The notes: generated by a model from the letters alone, not told the origin. Positions 10,776 to 21,602 are shown, numbered from the stretch's first letter. The stretch is DNA of 64,000 nucleotides from Pseudopyrenochaeta lycopersici (GCA_003313425.1 NHZP01000003.1:1984001-2048000); one strand, 5' to 3'. Program-made: numbers and translations.

Positions 10776-13240
10776 CTACCGATGCCCAGGTAAATCAAAC
10801 TCTTTGCCACCCTTTCTCGCATCTTTCTCGTCTTCATCGTCATCGTCATCGTCATCATCATCGTGTTCGCTTTCATCACTACTACTGTCATCCTCTTCTT
10901 CTTCTTCATCATCTTCATCTTCATCATGACCCGATACCAAGCGATCTAAACGTGCACCATCTTCACCCCAAAACTGCAGTCCTTCGGGGTCATGATCTTC
11001 TGAAAGATCTAATGCTGGTATGTCCTCTGCTAAGGCTGGATTTAAATCGTTGCGGAAGCGTGCTAACGATTGGGTGAAACGCTCCAGGACGTATTGAGGC
11101 AGAGAGGGCTCCTTCACAGTCGTTCCGTCGGTAGCCTGGCGCTCGCGGCGATCGTCTTCTCCTAGGTCTATGAACGGAACATCTTCAGCTCGTACATCTC
11201 CAGTTGGGTTGAGGTAAGCATCAAATGATCTTCGAACACGCTCTAGCATTTGCTGTGCAGCATCCGGCATCTGAGGCATTTGAGGAAATTGTGGTATTTG
11301 TGGAAAGTTGGGTAGGGGTGGGAACTGCCGCAGAGTCGGAAATTGAGGCATCGAAGGCATCTGCGGCATGCGTGGCCTGCCAGGAAACTGGGGCATCTGG
11401 AATGGGAACGATGGGAGCTGTCCCGGTAGCCATGTCTCTTCTGGCTCGTCTGGTTGGAAGTAGTACCTAGGCGAGCGCAGCGGTGCTTGCGAGGCAGGAG
11501 AGCTGACACTGACAGGCGATATTGATCCAGCGTTTGCATCTGCGTCCAAGATGGCGTTGGCAGTCTCTTCGCTCTCTGGACCGTTAAGGATGCGTAGCTC
11601 ATTTGTATTGTAGGAGTCACAAGTGCCGCATTGATTTCCAAGCCAATGATACTTGACCGAAGACTTTGCTGAGCAGTCGTTGCACTGAATGATTGCTCGA
11701 GTGTTTGAAAATTGCTCCGGCATCGGCTGACTTTCGATGGCTTGTGTTAACTTCTGCCACTGTAGGTCCATGCACACAGCGCTCTTCTTGCAAATCGGAC
11801 ACTTGTAGGCAGTTTCCATGTAGAGATTGTAGCAGTCCTTGTGCAGATAATGGCCACACGGCATGGAGACCACAGCAGTGGATGAGGTGAAGAGGTAGTC
11901 TCCACAAATAGGACAATTCGAGTCAGTGGCACGTGGTAAGCATTTGTGTGATGTGGCGTGCGATATAGATATGCAAACATTGCAGCTCTACGACTTGTTA
12001 GAAATGTCCTCTCGAGTTTAGCATGGAGTATTACTTTGCAGTGATAAAAGTCTTTGCCCAATCCCTCACCTCTCCTGCAGATACCACAGTCCAGGCAATG
12101 GTAGATCTTCTTCTTGCTGTTGTTATCCCACAATTGGCAGATATTGCAGTAATAGCATGCGGCTTGTGTTTCACACGCTTTGCAATGCTCAGCCGCAGTC
12201 TGAGGTGTCCCACATACCATGCAGAGCATATTCTTCGTCATTTTTCGGTTTAGGTTGTGGTCCTCGACTGCGTCATGGCAATGCCGGCAAGTATACCATC
12301 GCCGACACTCATAGCATTGCACCTTCACATTTCGCTTATAGTGCTGGCAGCCAAGAATGAGCTCACCCTCTGCAATTTCGTCCTCCTCATCTTCGCCATG
12401 GCCATGCTCTGCACTACTGTGCTGAGGATTGGGCCTATATGTCGGCTCGGTGTCTCCAGGTCGAAGATTGTAAGGATTCTCGGGATCGATATCTGATGCA
12501 GACGAGTACGGCGATGACGCATGGATGTCTGAGAAGATTGAGTGGCCAGAGGTGGGTGTTACAGGGCGGTCTTGCGACACAATGCTGCTCGGTGATGTTG
12601 GTCTCATAATGTTGTATCTCTCCGTCATCAGGCCGTGTATCATTCGTGCGCGGTCTTGATCCGTAACCTTCAAGTCTCTAATTTGGTGAATGCGCATCCG
12701 TAGATGCGCCATGCCATCGTCTGCAGGCAGTGATTCTGACATGGCGGCGGCATCTTGGACAGCGACCGGCGTTGTGCTTGGAATGGAGGTCGTTGCAGGT
12801 GCGCTTGAGACTGAAGAATCTAGCTCAAGTTGACGAAACTGGCTTGCTAGGGAGCGGGAGGGATTGGACGACATTTCGTGAGGAATATTTATTGGTGCGG
12901 TTGTGGTTGAACCCAGCGGAGCGTCATGGTGGTGGTGCTCCTCTTCGTGGACAACAGCATCGCGGGGTGGACGAGTAAAGGACGAGTACCGTCGAACTTG
13001 ATCATTCACAGCAGTAGGTCTCCCTGTAGTTGGCTGGGGGAGATTTACAGTGTGCGGCGCCGTGGTGTCCGTATCCGTGGTGCGAGTCGGCGAGCCATTT
13101 GGTGGGATGGAGGCAGAGTCGGGATTGTCACATGCCAGAGGTTGAGCTCCGTCATTGCTCGCTTCGGCAGACAGTTGACCTGAGAAGCGACGTGCATGGC
13201 GGACCACAGGGTCAATAATAAAAGAAGAGAACAAACTCAT
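10776..13240 (-). CDS. CHY zinc-finger / RING-finger E3 ubiquitin ligase (Pirh2/RCHY1 type)
   Basis: Predicted E3 ligase that binds ubiquitin-conjugating enzyme through its RING. Exons are 13240-12035 and 11987-10776 (phase 0), giving 805 aa. The first ~290 residues are Ser/Thr/Pro-rich. The CHY zinc finger begins near residue 297 (GCQHYKRN) and runs into the CTCHY finger, which spans the intron (YHCK joined to SCNVC). The RING lies at about 426-470 (CPICG...CGHYLHKDC...CPICK). A zinc ribbon (QCNDCSAKS...CGTCDSYNT) follows, as in Pirh2. The remaining ~250 residues are unlike short animal Pirh2: a Pro/Met/Phe/Gln repeat (MPQMPSMPQFP-like units) and a strongly acidic Asp/Glu tract before the stop. 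A 163-codon upstream ORF ends in an ATGA overlap with the start. Confidence 0.92.
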
Positions 13241-15098
13241 GGGATCATGTTGGACTCCGAAAATCGAAGTGTGTGAGAAGAAGCCTTGTCCTGAGAAATC
13301 GGAAGATCCCTACGCGCTGCTCGCACTGTTCTTGTCTTCTGTGGCGCGTCCTGAGCATGTGAGCGCTCCAGCCACGGGGTCGCCACAGTGAAAGTCTGGA
13401 TGAGATGATGTTCACTGGAAGGACTCCTTCCGGTCCGAACCACATCTTTTGTCAAGCTTGAGTCGTCTTTGCGAGGAGTTGCAAGGCAAACAAACAATCC
13501 CGCAAGCATTGCCGGAATGGGCACAATGTATTGCCCCGAGCTCACGATGAACGCCATGTTTCCATGATATAGCCGACAACATCCTTCCAACAGAGACCAA
13601 GGATAAGAAATGACAGCAAGGGAATGCGGGACCCAAAAATTGAGCCTTTTGAAATCGGTCGCAGCAAGCTGCGCTATGCCTGACCTAGGACCCGTGGATA
13701 TTATAGCAGGAGAACCGCATGCATCCATGCGGTTTCTACCCTTCTTGATTCTGAGCCGTGCACTCCTAGCATATTAGCAAGCGCACGGGACAGATATACT
13801 CTAAAAGGGTATGTGTTCGAAGAAAGTGTCGATTACAGTGAGAAAGCCCTGGTTGCCTATCGAAATCGCTCGACTCTGCCGCTCTCATGATCCACGGATG
13901 GGGTTCGCCACGACGCAACCTACTTTCAGCCTCCGACTCGTATATGCTCCTCTACCAAGACCACTCAAATCGACTCTTTCCCTGAAGCGGTAACTTCTCA
14001 CAATAAGTGTCGATTACAGCCGTATATCCATGGGTGTGGACTGTCAAAGCAATTTCCACGATATCTTCAACCATGGACGGAATAGTGGCATGCCACATTT
14101 AGCACCTGCTTTCCGGCGCCCTCGCCGCCTGGACACATCGGAGTTCCCTCCTCTAGTGCGAAAGAATTACTTGAACAGGCAGTTAATCAAGAAAAGTATC
14201 GATTGTTGTAGCATTTCGTGTAACGGGTGGTTGTCGCGAAGCCAGACAAAGCACCCTCCAAGACGTTTTCATCCATACATGACAACAATGGCCGCATGTG
14301 GCATCGCAGCTTTGACCATGTCTTCCTAGGTACGCCCTGAAAATGGCTGCCACAATCTTCTGAAAGAGGCAATTCTAGCAAAGACGTCGATCGCAGTAAG
14401 CATTCCGTGGGTGAGATGCAGACCACGTCTCCTGAGCGTGGACCGTGGCTGTCGCTCTCACGCCACAGACCCCTTTCCCAATCCTTTGCACAGTCCATGC
14501 AGCATTGCTCCACAAAATAACATAGCTCATAACATGATTACAGAAAGATAGTTTGGAGATTACTCAATGCAGGAAGTTGCATGCTTTTCGACACAACGTT
14601 CTGAAACAAACTCGGCATATCGGACTTCTATACGCGTGGCGCATCGCTAGGCCCGCATTTACCTGTATTAGAAAGCCCTTGAGCTTGGCTGCTATAACAT
14701 TAATTGGCCAACGGCGCCGATACAACAGGAGCAGGCTACGAATATATGTGTTGTCGATAGATGTGCTCTCTAAAATCGTTGCTGTCGTAGATACATTCTA
14801 GTCTGCTAAACGCAACCAAACAAACCTTGGTCAACGTTATACTTGAATCCCGATGTACATTCACAGGTTCTTGGAAAGGCGTGACGTTTCAGGCGATATA
14901 CGTTGGATGCTTCTCGTCATTATCGCGTTCATACTCGATCATCAAATACCGTACCATATCAGACTGATTTCCTGCAACAATTGTGCTCGTCATGACCCTT
15001 CACGTGATGGTTATGGACCTTGAGACGAGCCCTCCCCTTCTCTGCAATCTCTGCCTCATTCTATACGCTGGGAATGTCTCAACTCGTCTCGACTACCT
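13241..15098. other. Spacer with degenerate repeats, 1.9 kb
   Basis: Separates the 5' end of the RING-protein gene from the 3' end of the dihydrofolate synthetase gene. The first 490 bases hold an upstream ORF on the minus strand (13728-13237). A perfect 9-bp inverted repeat with a 4-bp loop (AACCGCATG, 13713-13734) follows, and then the ~185-bp degenerate tandem repeats described separately. From about 14520 to 15098 I see nothing recognisable. Confidence 0.5.
13650..14510. repeat. Degenerate ~185-bp tandem repeat, four to five units
   Basis: The core GTGTCGATTACAG occurs exactly at 13826 and 14007. Diverged versions are at 14196 (GTATCGATTGTTGTAG) and 14384 (ACGTCGATCGCAG), and a fifth possible one near 13655 (ATCGGTCGCAG). 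Spacings of the TCGA landmark are 181, 189 and 188 bp. Other landmarks keep their phase: a CCTCTAG/CCTAG block before each core and a CCATGGACGG / ATGGCCGCATGTGGCAT block in the middle. Copies are highly diverged and the unit has no open frame. No function can be assigned. Confidence 0.6.
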
Positions 15099-16995
15099 TT
15101 ACTCCGACGATTCTCTATGGAGCGTAACTGGAAATGGCTTAGATAAATCGGCATCTTTGGATGTTCTAGTGTGAGAAGGAAGCGCAGCAGAGGATGGCCC
15201 TGAGCTAGGTAGCGCCTCGAGCCTCCCGCGAATATCTTCAAAGTCCTGGAGGAACCTCTCCTTTGGCGACACTGACCTGGCAGTTTCATTTTTATTGTAT
15301 TTGTTTGAATTAGGCCGCGACCTTATGGTTTCATTGAGAGGTTGTTTGCTTTCCAATGAGCGGCTCCGTGAGATGCGACGTTCTTCTGCCTCAAGGCTCT
15401 TCATTTGGCGATCTAGGGCGTTGATCTCTTTTTGTAACATCCTTCTGTTCGCTTGTTCAGAAATCCGCCTCTCCTTGTCCGCGTAGCTATCCGTGATACT
15501 CTCCTCAGAGCGATGGCTCTCAAACGCATCAAGATCCTGACGGCTGAGTAGTGCATTGATTCGGCTGCGCTCTTCCTCATGGATGGCCTCAAACAGCGCT
15601 CTATCTTCATGTTCTTCTGGGTCTGTCCACCATGTTTGGTCTGTCCTTGATCGCAGCTCACGATGAAAGTCGCCGACAAGGTAAAGACTGCCTGTGAGGA
15701 CTATGCGGTGTCTCTTCTCTGCAAGGTGTTTGGCTGCACAAAGGGCACGAAGGACACCTTTCGTGGGCATGTGTAGTCCAGTAATACTTGGCTGTACTGA
15801 CTCTGCTACAGCGAGGAGTTGCTTTGGATCCATTGACTTCACCCACGGCATACCGTCCACGGGGCCGAAAGATGTGGTAATAACGTTGTCCCCTGGTCGC
15901 AATAACAATTGAAGATATTGACGTGCATCCTTCCCTTCGGTCATAGCCAGGACCCAGGTAATTGGCCATCCATCTCTCGGCGGAATCTCTCCAGAGATCG
16001 CCTTCTGTCGTTCATTTTGGAGCACAAAATCATCAAGAGCTTTCGCAGCGTCAGGATTGTGGGCTCCGTCCACCATGATCTCCCTCCTTGACTCATCTGA
16101 CCTGCCAAAGACAGGTGGGACTTTAAGATATTGAAGCCGCCCTGGATTCACATTCTTCTTGAGATGAACCAACGTTTCTGCAATTTCCGGGTTGTCTAAT
16201 GTAAGCCCTAGGCTTGTTGCTGTTTCTTTGACTGCTAAGATAGCCAAGATTACATTATCTCGCTGGAAAGGTCGTAAGGGGTCAGCAAATTGATGCCATT
16301 CTGGGCTGGAGTAGAGCGTTTCTTCCAACTCGACAGTGTCGCCAGTGAGACGAGGGCCCGCCCCGACCTCTTTGGCGTACTGCTCGATAACATTGTGGAC
16401 GTTCCACTCGTTCAACGGATTGACAATATATGGGACATTTGGTCTCAAAATGCCTGCTTTGTGCAGCGCGATCTCTTCGAGAGTGTCTCCCAGGAAGCTT
16501 TGATGATCGCGGGCAATCTTTGAGATGACTGACACGACTTGGTTGTTCAGTATATTAGTCGCATCGAGCTTTCCGCCCATGCCTACTTCGACGACGCCAA
16601 CTTGGACTCGCTCCTCATTGAAGATGTGAAATGCGGTGGCAGTCAGTATCTCGAAAGGTGAAGCATTGATACCTTCGCTCTGACTAAGCTGCATGTAATG
16701 GCTCTCTATCTTACGAAAAAGCGTTTCGTTGACTGGCTTTTCATTGATGGATATGCAGTCCCATCTGCATTGTGTCAAAACAGAAAGGCCCCACGTGGCT
16801 ACGTGCATACCTGTCTACGAGATGCGGAGAGGTGAATTTACCACATTTGATGAACTTGCGCGTGAGCAAGGAGGCGGCGTAGTGGCAGACGGAGCCTTTG
16901 CCATTGGTTCCGGCAACGTGTATGGCCTTCCACGGGAAGTGGACATTTTTTAGGAGCTGGCCGATCCGTTCCAAGCCGGGCTGGATCATGGCCAT
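15099..16995 (-). CDS. FOL3: Dihydrofolate synthetase (FolC/Mur-ligase family) with C-terminal extension
   Basis: ATP-dependent ligation of L-glutamate to dihydropteroate, forming dihydrofolate in the folate pathway. Exons are 16995-16811 and 16764-15099 (46-nt intron, phase 2), giving 616 aa. The N-terminus MAMIQPGLERIGQLL and the P-loop HVAGTNGKGSV near residues 27-37 are typical. TSPHLVDR joins to WDCISIN across the intron; VEVGMGGKLDATN and MVDGAHNPDA are further ligase motifs. The start (LGRI.QLL-like) resembles Fol3 rather than folylpolyglutamate synthase. The yeast enzyme is about 430 aa; here the last ~170 residues are an additional, highly charged, Arg/Glu-rich and probably coiled-coil region (EEERSRINALLSR, RQMKSLEAEERR) followed by a Ser-rich tail. 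The frame runs through without a stop, so the extension is a direct part of the ORF. Confidence 0.9.
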
Positions 16996-17500
16996 TGCAG
17001 ACGGTTATGGTAGCATAGGCAACGGTGGTCCAGGCAGACATGCGTCGATGTTCTGAAACGGCGTACCTGCAGCTCCCTTGACTCACGGCAGCGGTTGGAC
17101 GAAAAGCAGCAACGAAAGCCGACCTTTCCGGAAGAGGCAACTGCTGCTTGGCACAGGCAGTCGCGCGAGCCGACCTTGGTCGATTGTTTGGCGTTTGCTG
17201 GCTGCACGACGGAGTGGCAGAGAAAAGTGAAGCATGGGATCAGTCGCACATGGAGGACGTGCTGTGTGTTGTGCCCATGTGGCTATATCATGCTGGGCCG
17301 GGCTGCTGGCAGAAGGTGCAAGCTGCAGTCTGACGCTGAACGCCTCCCCGTGAGCCTCAGCCTCACTCTTCTGCACTAGGCGCTTGCCCGCCTTAGTTCC
17401 TTCTCCGACCACCCCCAGAACCATCCCCAGGCGCGTCCCCATCAGCACCACATCTCCACTCCATCATCTTCAACACCGCGCCACTCTGTCCGTCTGCGCG
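16996..17500. other. Divergent promoter region, 0.5 kb
   Basis: Shared upstream region of the dihydrofolate synthetase gene (minus) and the unknown gene starting at 17501 (plus). The open frame that continues upstream of 17501 begins only with TTG, so this part is taken as leader. Confidence 0.5.
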
Positions 17501-19024
17501 ATGGGCATCCCGATCGGCTGGAACATTAAAAGGGACGAGCCCAAGGAGAAAGACGTGCTGCGGGCGGACGTGACCGGCCAGCGCTCACCCATTCGCCGCC
17601 GCGCCAGACCGACCAGATCACCGACATCCCAGAGTCCATTCGACACGGACTTTTTGGTCTCCACGGCTCGTTTTGCGCCACACCTCGAGCCCATTTCTCG
17701 CCCTTCACATACACGCACGCGCCTCGCCCCGCCGCCGGTCCCCGAAGTCTCGAGGACCTATGCCCGCACCAGCGAGGCCTCGCGGAATCTGCCCACTCTG
17801 CAGCGCGAGGAGAGCGGCTTGCGCCTCTCGCGCGTCCATCTCGATGGCTACATGGCCGCCTACGAGGCTTACTCCTCGAGGAGCAATGGCCGTACGCTCC
17901 CAGCCTTGACCCCCGGCTTTGCGCCCGCCGCGGCTTCGCGAGGCCCTGAATTGGATGCGCTGCACGATGTGCGCGACTTTTCACGCATCGGCGAGAGGTC
18001 GCCGTACCGTCGCGCGGGAGGCCCGCGATTAACGCGCTCGCGGAGCCCGCGCGCTGATGAGGCGAGACCAAGGGGCGCCCATGTGGACGCTTTCGAGGAT
18101 GGGCACGAGAGCAGCGACAACAACGCTGTCAGCTTCCCTCCACTCCGTAGAATGGGTCGCCGCACCATCGCCGATGGACCGCTGCCGTCCAGCTCCCTGC
18201 GCGAGACGTGGAGCCCAGTCTCTACCCTCGATGGCCTGGGCGACCGCGAGCGCAGCATCAGCCCCTTCGATGAGCCGTGGGCCACCTTCCTCACCACTGT
18301 TGTTCCTGACCCGGTTGGTCCTACTGCCGAGTCGTCATTCGCATCTGCTGCCGCCGCAGCCTCGTTCTCCAATTCGAATCCAAGCTCCCGCGCCGGAAGC
18401 TCCAACTCGGCAGCGTCGTCGCGCACACATCTTACTGTGCCCTCTCGCCGTCATTCTCCGCAGCAGAGTGACCAGTTCATGCGCGCGTGCGACACTTCCG
18501 AGGACGATACCGCGTCTGATACAGAGGAAGAGGATATCGACGTGCGTGGCAGTATTAGACGTCTGAACGGTGCCGAAGCTTCGAGGAATCGGTTGATCCT
18601 GTCGGACCCCGCCCCGTCTCGTCGCAGAATGCGACCATCGTACTTCTCGAACGAGCCTCCTCTACGCGACACTGAGCGCTACTCGCGGCGCGTGCTGCAG
18701 CGCTCCCGGGACGCAAGCGCATACGTTCGCAACTTCTACAACTCAAACGCTTCTCGCGATATCGAGGCGCAGACGGATGAGCCTCGTATCGATCAGCTCG
18801 ATGGGCCGACCGAAGAGCCTTCTTCCGCTACTGGCGAACCACAGTATCCGCCGCTGGCGCTTCTTGAGTCGTCACTCCTGGACCAAGAACTGCGCGACGC
18901 ACGGTCCCTGCTCGAGCGTCTTTCAAGAAGAGAGGATATCAGTGACGACTTCTGGGCATCGGTTGGCCTGACGCGATCTTTTGCCGATCCTGTCGAGCGG
19001 TTCCAGGAGCGAGAGCGATTATGA
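17501..19024 (+). CDS. Uncharacterised low-complexity protein
   Basis: A single-exon ORF of 507 aa starting at the ATG at 17501 (MGIPIGWNIKRDEPKEKD). I do not recognise a catalytic domain or known family. The sequence is rich in Arg, Ser, Pro and Ala and looks mostly disordered. Notable parts are the basic N-terminus with RSPIRRRARPTRSP; a more ordered stretch near residue 265 (SPFDEPWATFLTTVVPDP); Ser/Ala-rich repeats (ASAAAAASFSNSNPSS); an acidic patch (TSEDDTASDTEEEDID); and a C-terminal predicted helix (LLDQELRDARSLLERLSRRED). There is no signal peptide or membrane segment. High GC at third positions and an uninterrupted 1.5-kb frame support a real gene. The ordered patches suggest a conserved fungal protein, but the function is unknown. 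Confidence 0.8.
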   Translation: MGIPIGWNIKRDEPKEKDVLRADVTGQRSPIRRRARPTRSPTSQSPFDTDFLVSTARFAPHLEPISRPSHTRTRLAPPPVPEVSRTYARTSEASRNLPTLQREESGLRLSRVHLDGYMAAYEAYSSRSNGRTLPALTPGFAPAAASRGPELDALHDVRDFSRIGERSPYRRAGGPRLTRSRSPRADEARPRGAHVDAFEDGHESSDNNAVSFPPLRRMGRRTIADGPLPSSSLRETWSPVSTLDGLGDRERSISPFDEPWATFLTTVVPDPVGPTAESSFASAAAAASFSNSNPSSRAGSSNSAASSRTHLTVPSRRHSPQQSDQFMRACDTSEDDTASDTEEEDIDVRGSIRRLNGAEASRNRLILSDPAPSRRRMRPSYFSNEPPLRDTERYSRRVLQRSRDASAYVRNFYNSNASRDIEAQTDEPRIDQLDGPTEEPSSATGEPQYPPLALLESSLLDQELRDARSLLERLSRREDISDDFWASVGLTRSFADPVERFQERERL

Positions 19025-19597
19025 TTCTCTTGGTTGTCTCTCAATTAGAGCACATCTTCCTAGAAGCGCAAGGTTGGCTGGCTGGCCTTGCATCTGTTTT
19101 TGTTTCTATCCGTCTTGCGCTTGGTCCGGTCTGGTATTGTACGACTAAGCTTTTCCGTGTCTTTTACTACTTTGGACTTTACGACTTTCGAAGGCTTTCT
19201 TTGCCTATAATGCTCTGCTTACGAAAAATCACGTTGGACGTCATGGAATATCTCCTGACATTTAGGGGATCATTGAGACACGGACTATCTGTTAAGATTG
19301 AGTCTTTCGATTTGGTATATATAGTTGGGCGGTATCGTGTATCTTTAGCTAGCTTCAATCGCTGTAGGGAAGAACAGGAATCAAAAGCATTCAGCACGCC
19401 TATGAGCGCGCCACCTTACAGAACATTGCTTTCCACACGCACCGCTCTTAGCGTTCTACCTGACTTGATGATTCCACAGCCTCCACATGCAAGGACGTGG
19501 TCTGTGCCACTCACACCAGCACCCACCACTCTCCCACGACGCCAGCGCCAACATCCCCACAAAGCCAATGCAAAAAGAATTCCATAAATGCAAAAAG
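19025..19597. other. 3' flank, 0.6 kb
   Basis: Lies between the unknown gene and tRNA-Arg. A 188-codon frame (19021-19587) overlaps the previous stop codon, but it has no family similarity and its composition shifts abruptly halfway. I treat it as a 3' UTR and spacer. Confidence 0.5.
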
Positions 19598-19688
19598 CAT
19601 CTCGGGCGGGGCTCGAACCCGCAGCCTTTGGATGACCGAAGTGAATCAGCGGTAGAAGTCCAACGCGCTACCATTGCGCCACCGAGAC
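19598..19688 (-). tRNA. tRNA-Arg(UCU) with intron
   Basis: On the minus strand the acceptor stem GTCTCGG pairs with CCGAGAT (one G-U pair), with discriminator G. The D arm GGCGCAATGGTAGCGC, the anticodon stem TTGGA/TCCAA with loop CTTCTAA (anticodon TCT) and the T arm GCGGG-TTCGAGC-CCCGC are all present. A ~19-nt intron sits one base 3' of the anticodon, the normal position for nuclear tRNA introns. Five T residues (19596-19592) just after the 3' end form a Pol III terminator. Decodes AGA. Confidence 0.93.
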
Positions 19689-20354
19689 CGTCGAGCGGAA
19701 ATAAAGACTTCTGAGCGTTTTTTCAAATTGCAGTGAATATAAGTTCGTAGGGGCGGAAACGCTGCGCAATTTGCTCGGCAGCGCCGGCTTTTGGCGCGAG
19801 CAAGGTGTGTCGCGGCGGCGGAGTGGTGGTTGCTGTGACTGGGCGAGGTGTGACGTGTAAGTGGGGGCCTGAGCGGGGCGTGTGGTGGGTTTGCCCTGGT
19901 ACTCTGGCTGGAACTTCGCGGGTTTTTTGCATATGAGTATACTCACTTGTTGCTCCTTTGCTGTCGTTGGAACGGAGACGGTGAAACTCAAGGTGTGATT
20001 CCCTTTGCTGGTATTCTTTTCGGTGATACTTGAGTATGGCTTTACGTTATTGATATACTTGAAGCGTAGCTAATGCTTATGCCTTCAAATTCGCCCTGTC
20101 CGTGATTTCAATCAACAGACACCACGACGGTTTGATGAATTTGCTTTGAAGAGAATCAGCCCGAATTCACCTGGAGGGCTTTTGTTCAAAGACTGTGTTG
20201 CTTGACCGGAAGCAATGGCTGTTGGACAACCAACACCTCACATTTCCCCATTGCAGACCGCTGTAAAATGAGTTCCTGATCGCAGATGCCTCTTTTGGCT
20301 CTCGTAGGTGAGATTGAAAGGCTTTACATGAAAAGATCGCATGCTGTCGTCTTT
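19689..20354. other. Intergenic spacer, 0.7 kb
   Basis: Upstream flank of the tRNA and 3' flank of the resolvase gene. Only short frames without similarity are present. No other RNA gene is visible. Confidence 0.5.
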
Positions 20355-21602
20355 TCAATGTTTCTCGACCTCGGCGACCATATCCAACATAGCATGCTCA
20401 CTCACTTCTGGCACTCGTCCATCATCCAGTCTCCTCCTGCCCAGCACCTTCTGAAGCTGCAGCCGATTCGACTCCCAGCTCACCCATGCCGCAACCTGTA
20501 GGAAGCAGTCTGTAACATCATCCAGCTTCTTTAGCTCTGAGTCTCCTACTTCTTTTGCTGCAACAGTATCCGTATTTCCCGCTTTGCTGGACTTGCCCAC
20601 TTTCTTGCGTCGGGTGACTTTTGATGGCGAGCAAAGAGCCTGACGGGTGGATTCTGCGGTAGAACTAATTTTGAAAGCGATTGTTGGTGCAGTGCCAGGC
20701 GTTGATGGTGATGTGGATGGCGAGTCTGAAGATAGCCAGGCACGCAAAATAGCAATTTTAGCTTTCTTTTCTGCCTTGCTTCGACTGATCGTCTTCTTGG
20801 TCGCTGCAGCATCTTCCTCTTCCGCAGCTTCTGGATCCTCCGCGTTGTGAAGTGATATCTTCTCAATGGCGTTTTGTTCATTCTCTGCAAGCGCCCTCTC
20901 GTGCTGCGCAAGCCAGTAATGTCCTACCCGTTTTGGATCAACACCGAAGACCTCATAGTCCCTATTCCCAAGCCTCTCTCTGGCGCTTTGTAATGCAATC
21001 TTCCATTCAAAGTGCAAAGTCTCTAGAACAGCCCACAACATGCCCTCCAACGTGTTGACGCGGACCGTCCACTGCTGGACAGCGCTCCCGCCACCTGAAC
21101 GCCATCTCTGCTTTTCAATCAAGATGATATCAGGCGCGCCAGCTAAAATCGTGCCCTTTACCAAAGAGTATGCCGTCCTCGATAACACAGACAGTGAGTA
21201 GGGATCCACATCTTCATCTGCGTCTGCAGTTCCTTTCCTCATGTCCCGAGGGCTCGGCAGATGATGCCGGAACCCGCGCGACTTCTGGACGAGATCAATT
21301 TTCTCCCATCTCAAGACTTCCATTGAGGCGTTGAGACTAGTATTTGATGGGTAGTGCACCACTACGTCACAAAAAGCAAGATTCTTGATGCCCATGTCGA
21401 TACTCATGATCCTGATCTCCTGGCCCCAATCCTTGCTCTCCCTGGCTTTCCAGTCAGGTCGACGCTGAAAAAGGCGAGATTGGTAGAAATCGCGTAAAAA
21501 GCGGTCTTGAAGAGCAGCCTTGGTCCCTGATGATGCTGAGCCAATGTGTGTGAGTAGTGCTTGTAAACCTTTGGCGGTTACAGAGCGAGCTTTTGGCGTC
21601 AT
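20355..21602 (-). CDS. CCE1: Mitochondrial Holliday-junction resolvase (Cce1/Ydc2 type)
   Basis: Structure-specific endonuclease that resolves four-way junctions during mitochondrial DNA recombination and inheritance (known for yeast Cce1 and S. pombe Ydc2). Single exon of 415 aa, ATG at 21602. The N-terminus has a SAP-like DNA-binding segment (TAKGLQALLTHIG). The catalytic core is RNase-H-like: the first acidic residue lies in MSIDMGIKNLAF (Asp69), the second in LIEKQRWRSGG (Glu163), and the last pair in LDDVTDCFLQ near the C-terminus. A Lys/Ser-rich insert (~residues 255-345) separates the last motifs and looks disordered. Mitochondrial localisation is inferred from the family. Confidence 0.92.
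   Translation of the reverse strand: MTPKARSVTAKGLQALLTHIGSASSGTKAALQDRFLRDFYQSRLFQRRPDWKARESKDWGQEIRIMSIDMGIKNLAFCDVVVHYPSNTSLNASMEVLRWEKIDLVQKSRGFRHHLPSPRDMRKGTADADEDVDPYSLSVLSRTAYSLVKGTILAGAPDIILIEKQRWRSGGGSAVQQWTVRVNTLEGMLWAVLETLHFEWKIALQSARERLGNRDYEVFGVDPKRVGHYWLAQHERALAENEQNAIEKISLHNAEDPEAAEEEDAAATKKTISRSKAEKKAKIAILRAWLSSDSPSTSPSTPGTAPTIAFKISSTAESTRQALCSPSKVTRRKKVGKSSKAGNTDTVAAKEVGDSELKKLDDVTDCFLQVAAWVSWESNRLQLQKVLGRRRLDDGRVPEVSEHAMLDMVAEVEKH

Noticed and set aside
19021..19587. 188-codon plus-strand frame overlapping the stop of the unknown gene
   Set aside because: No domain; the composition changes from hydrophobic to Pro/Thr-rich midway; it starts with an ATGA overlap and ends just before the tRNA. 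Best explained as 3' UTR.
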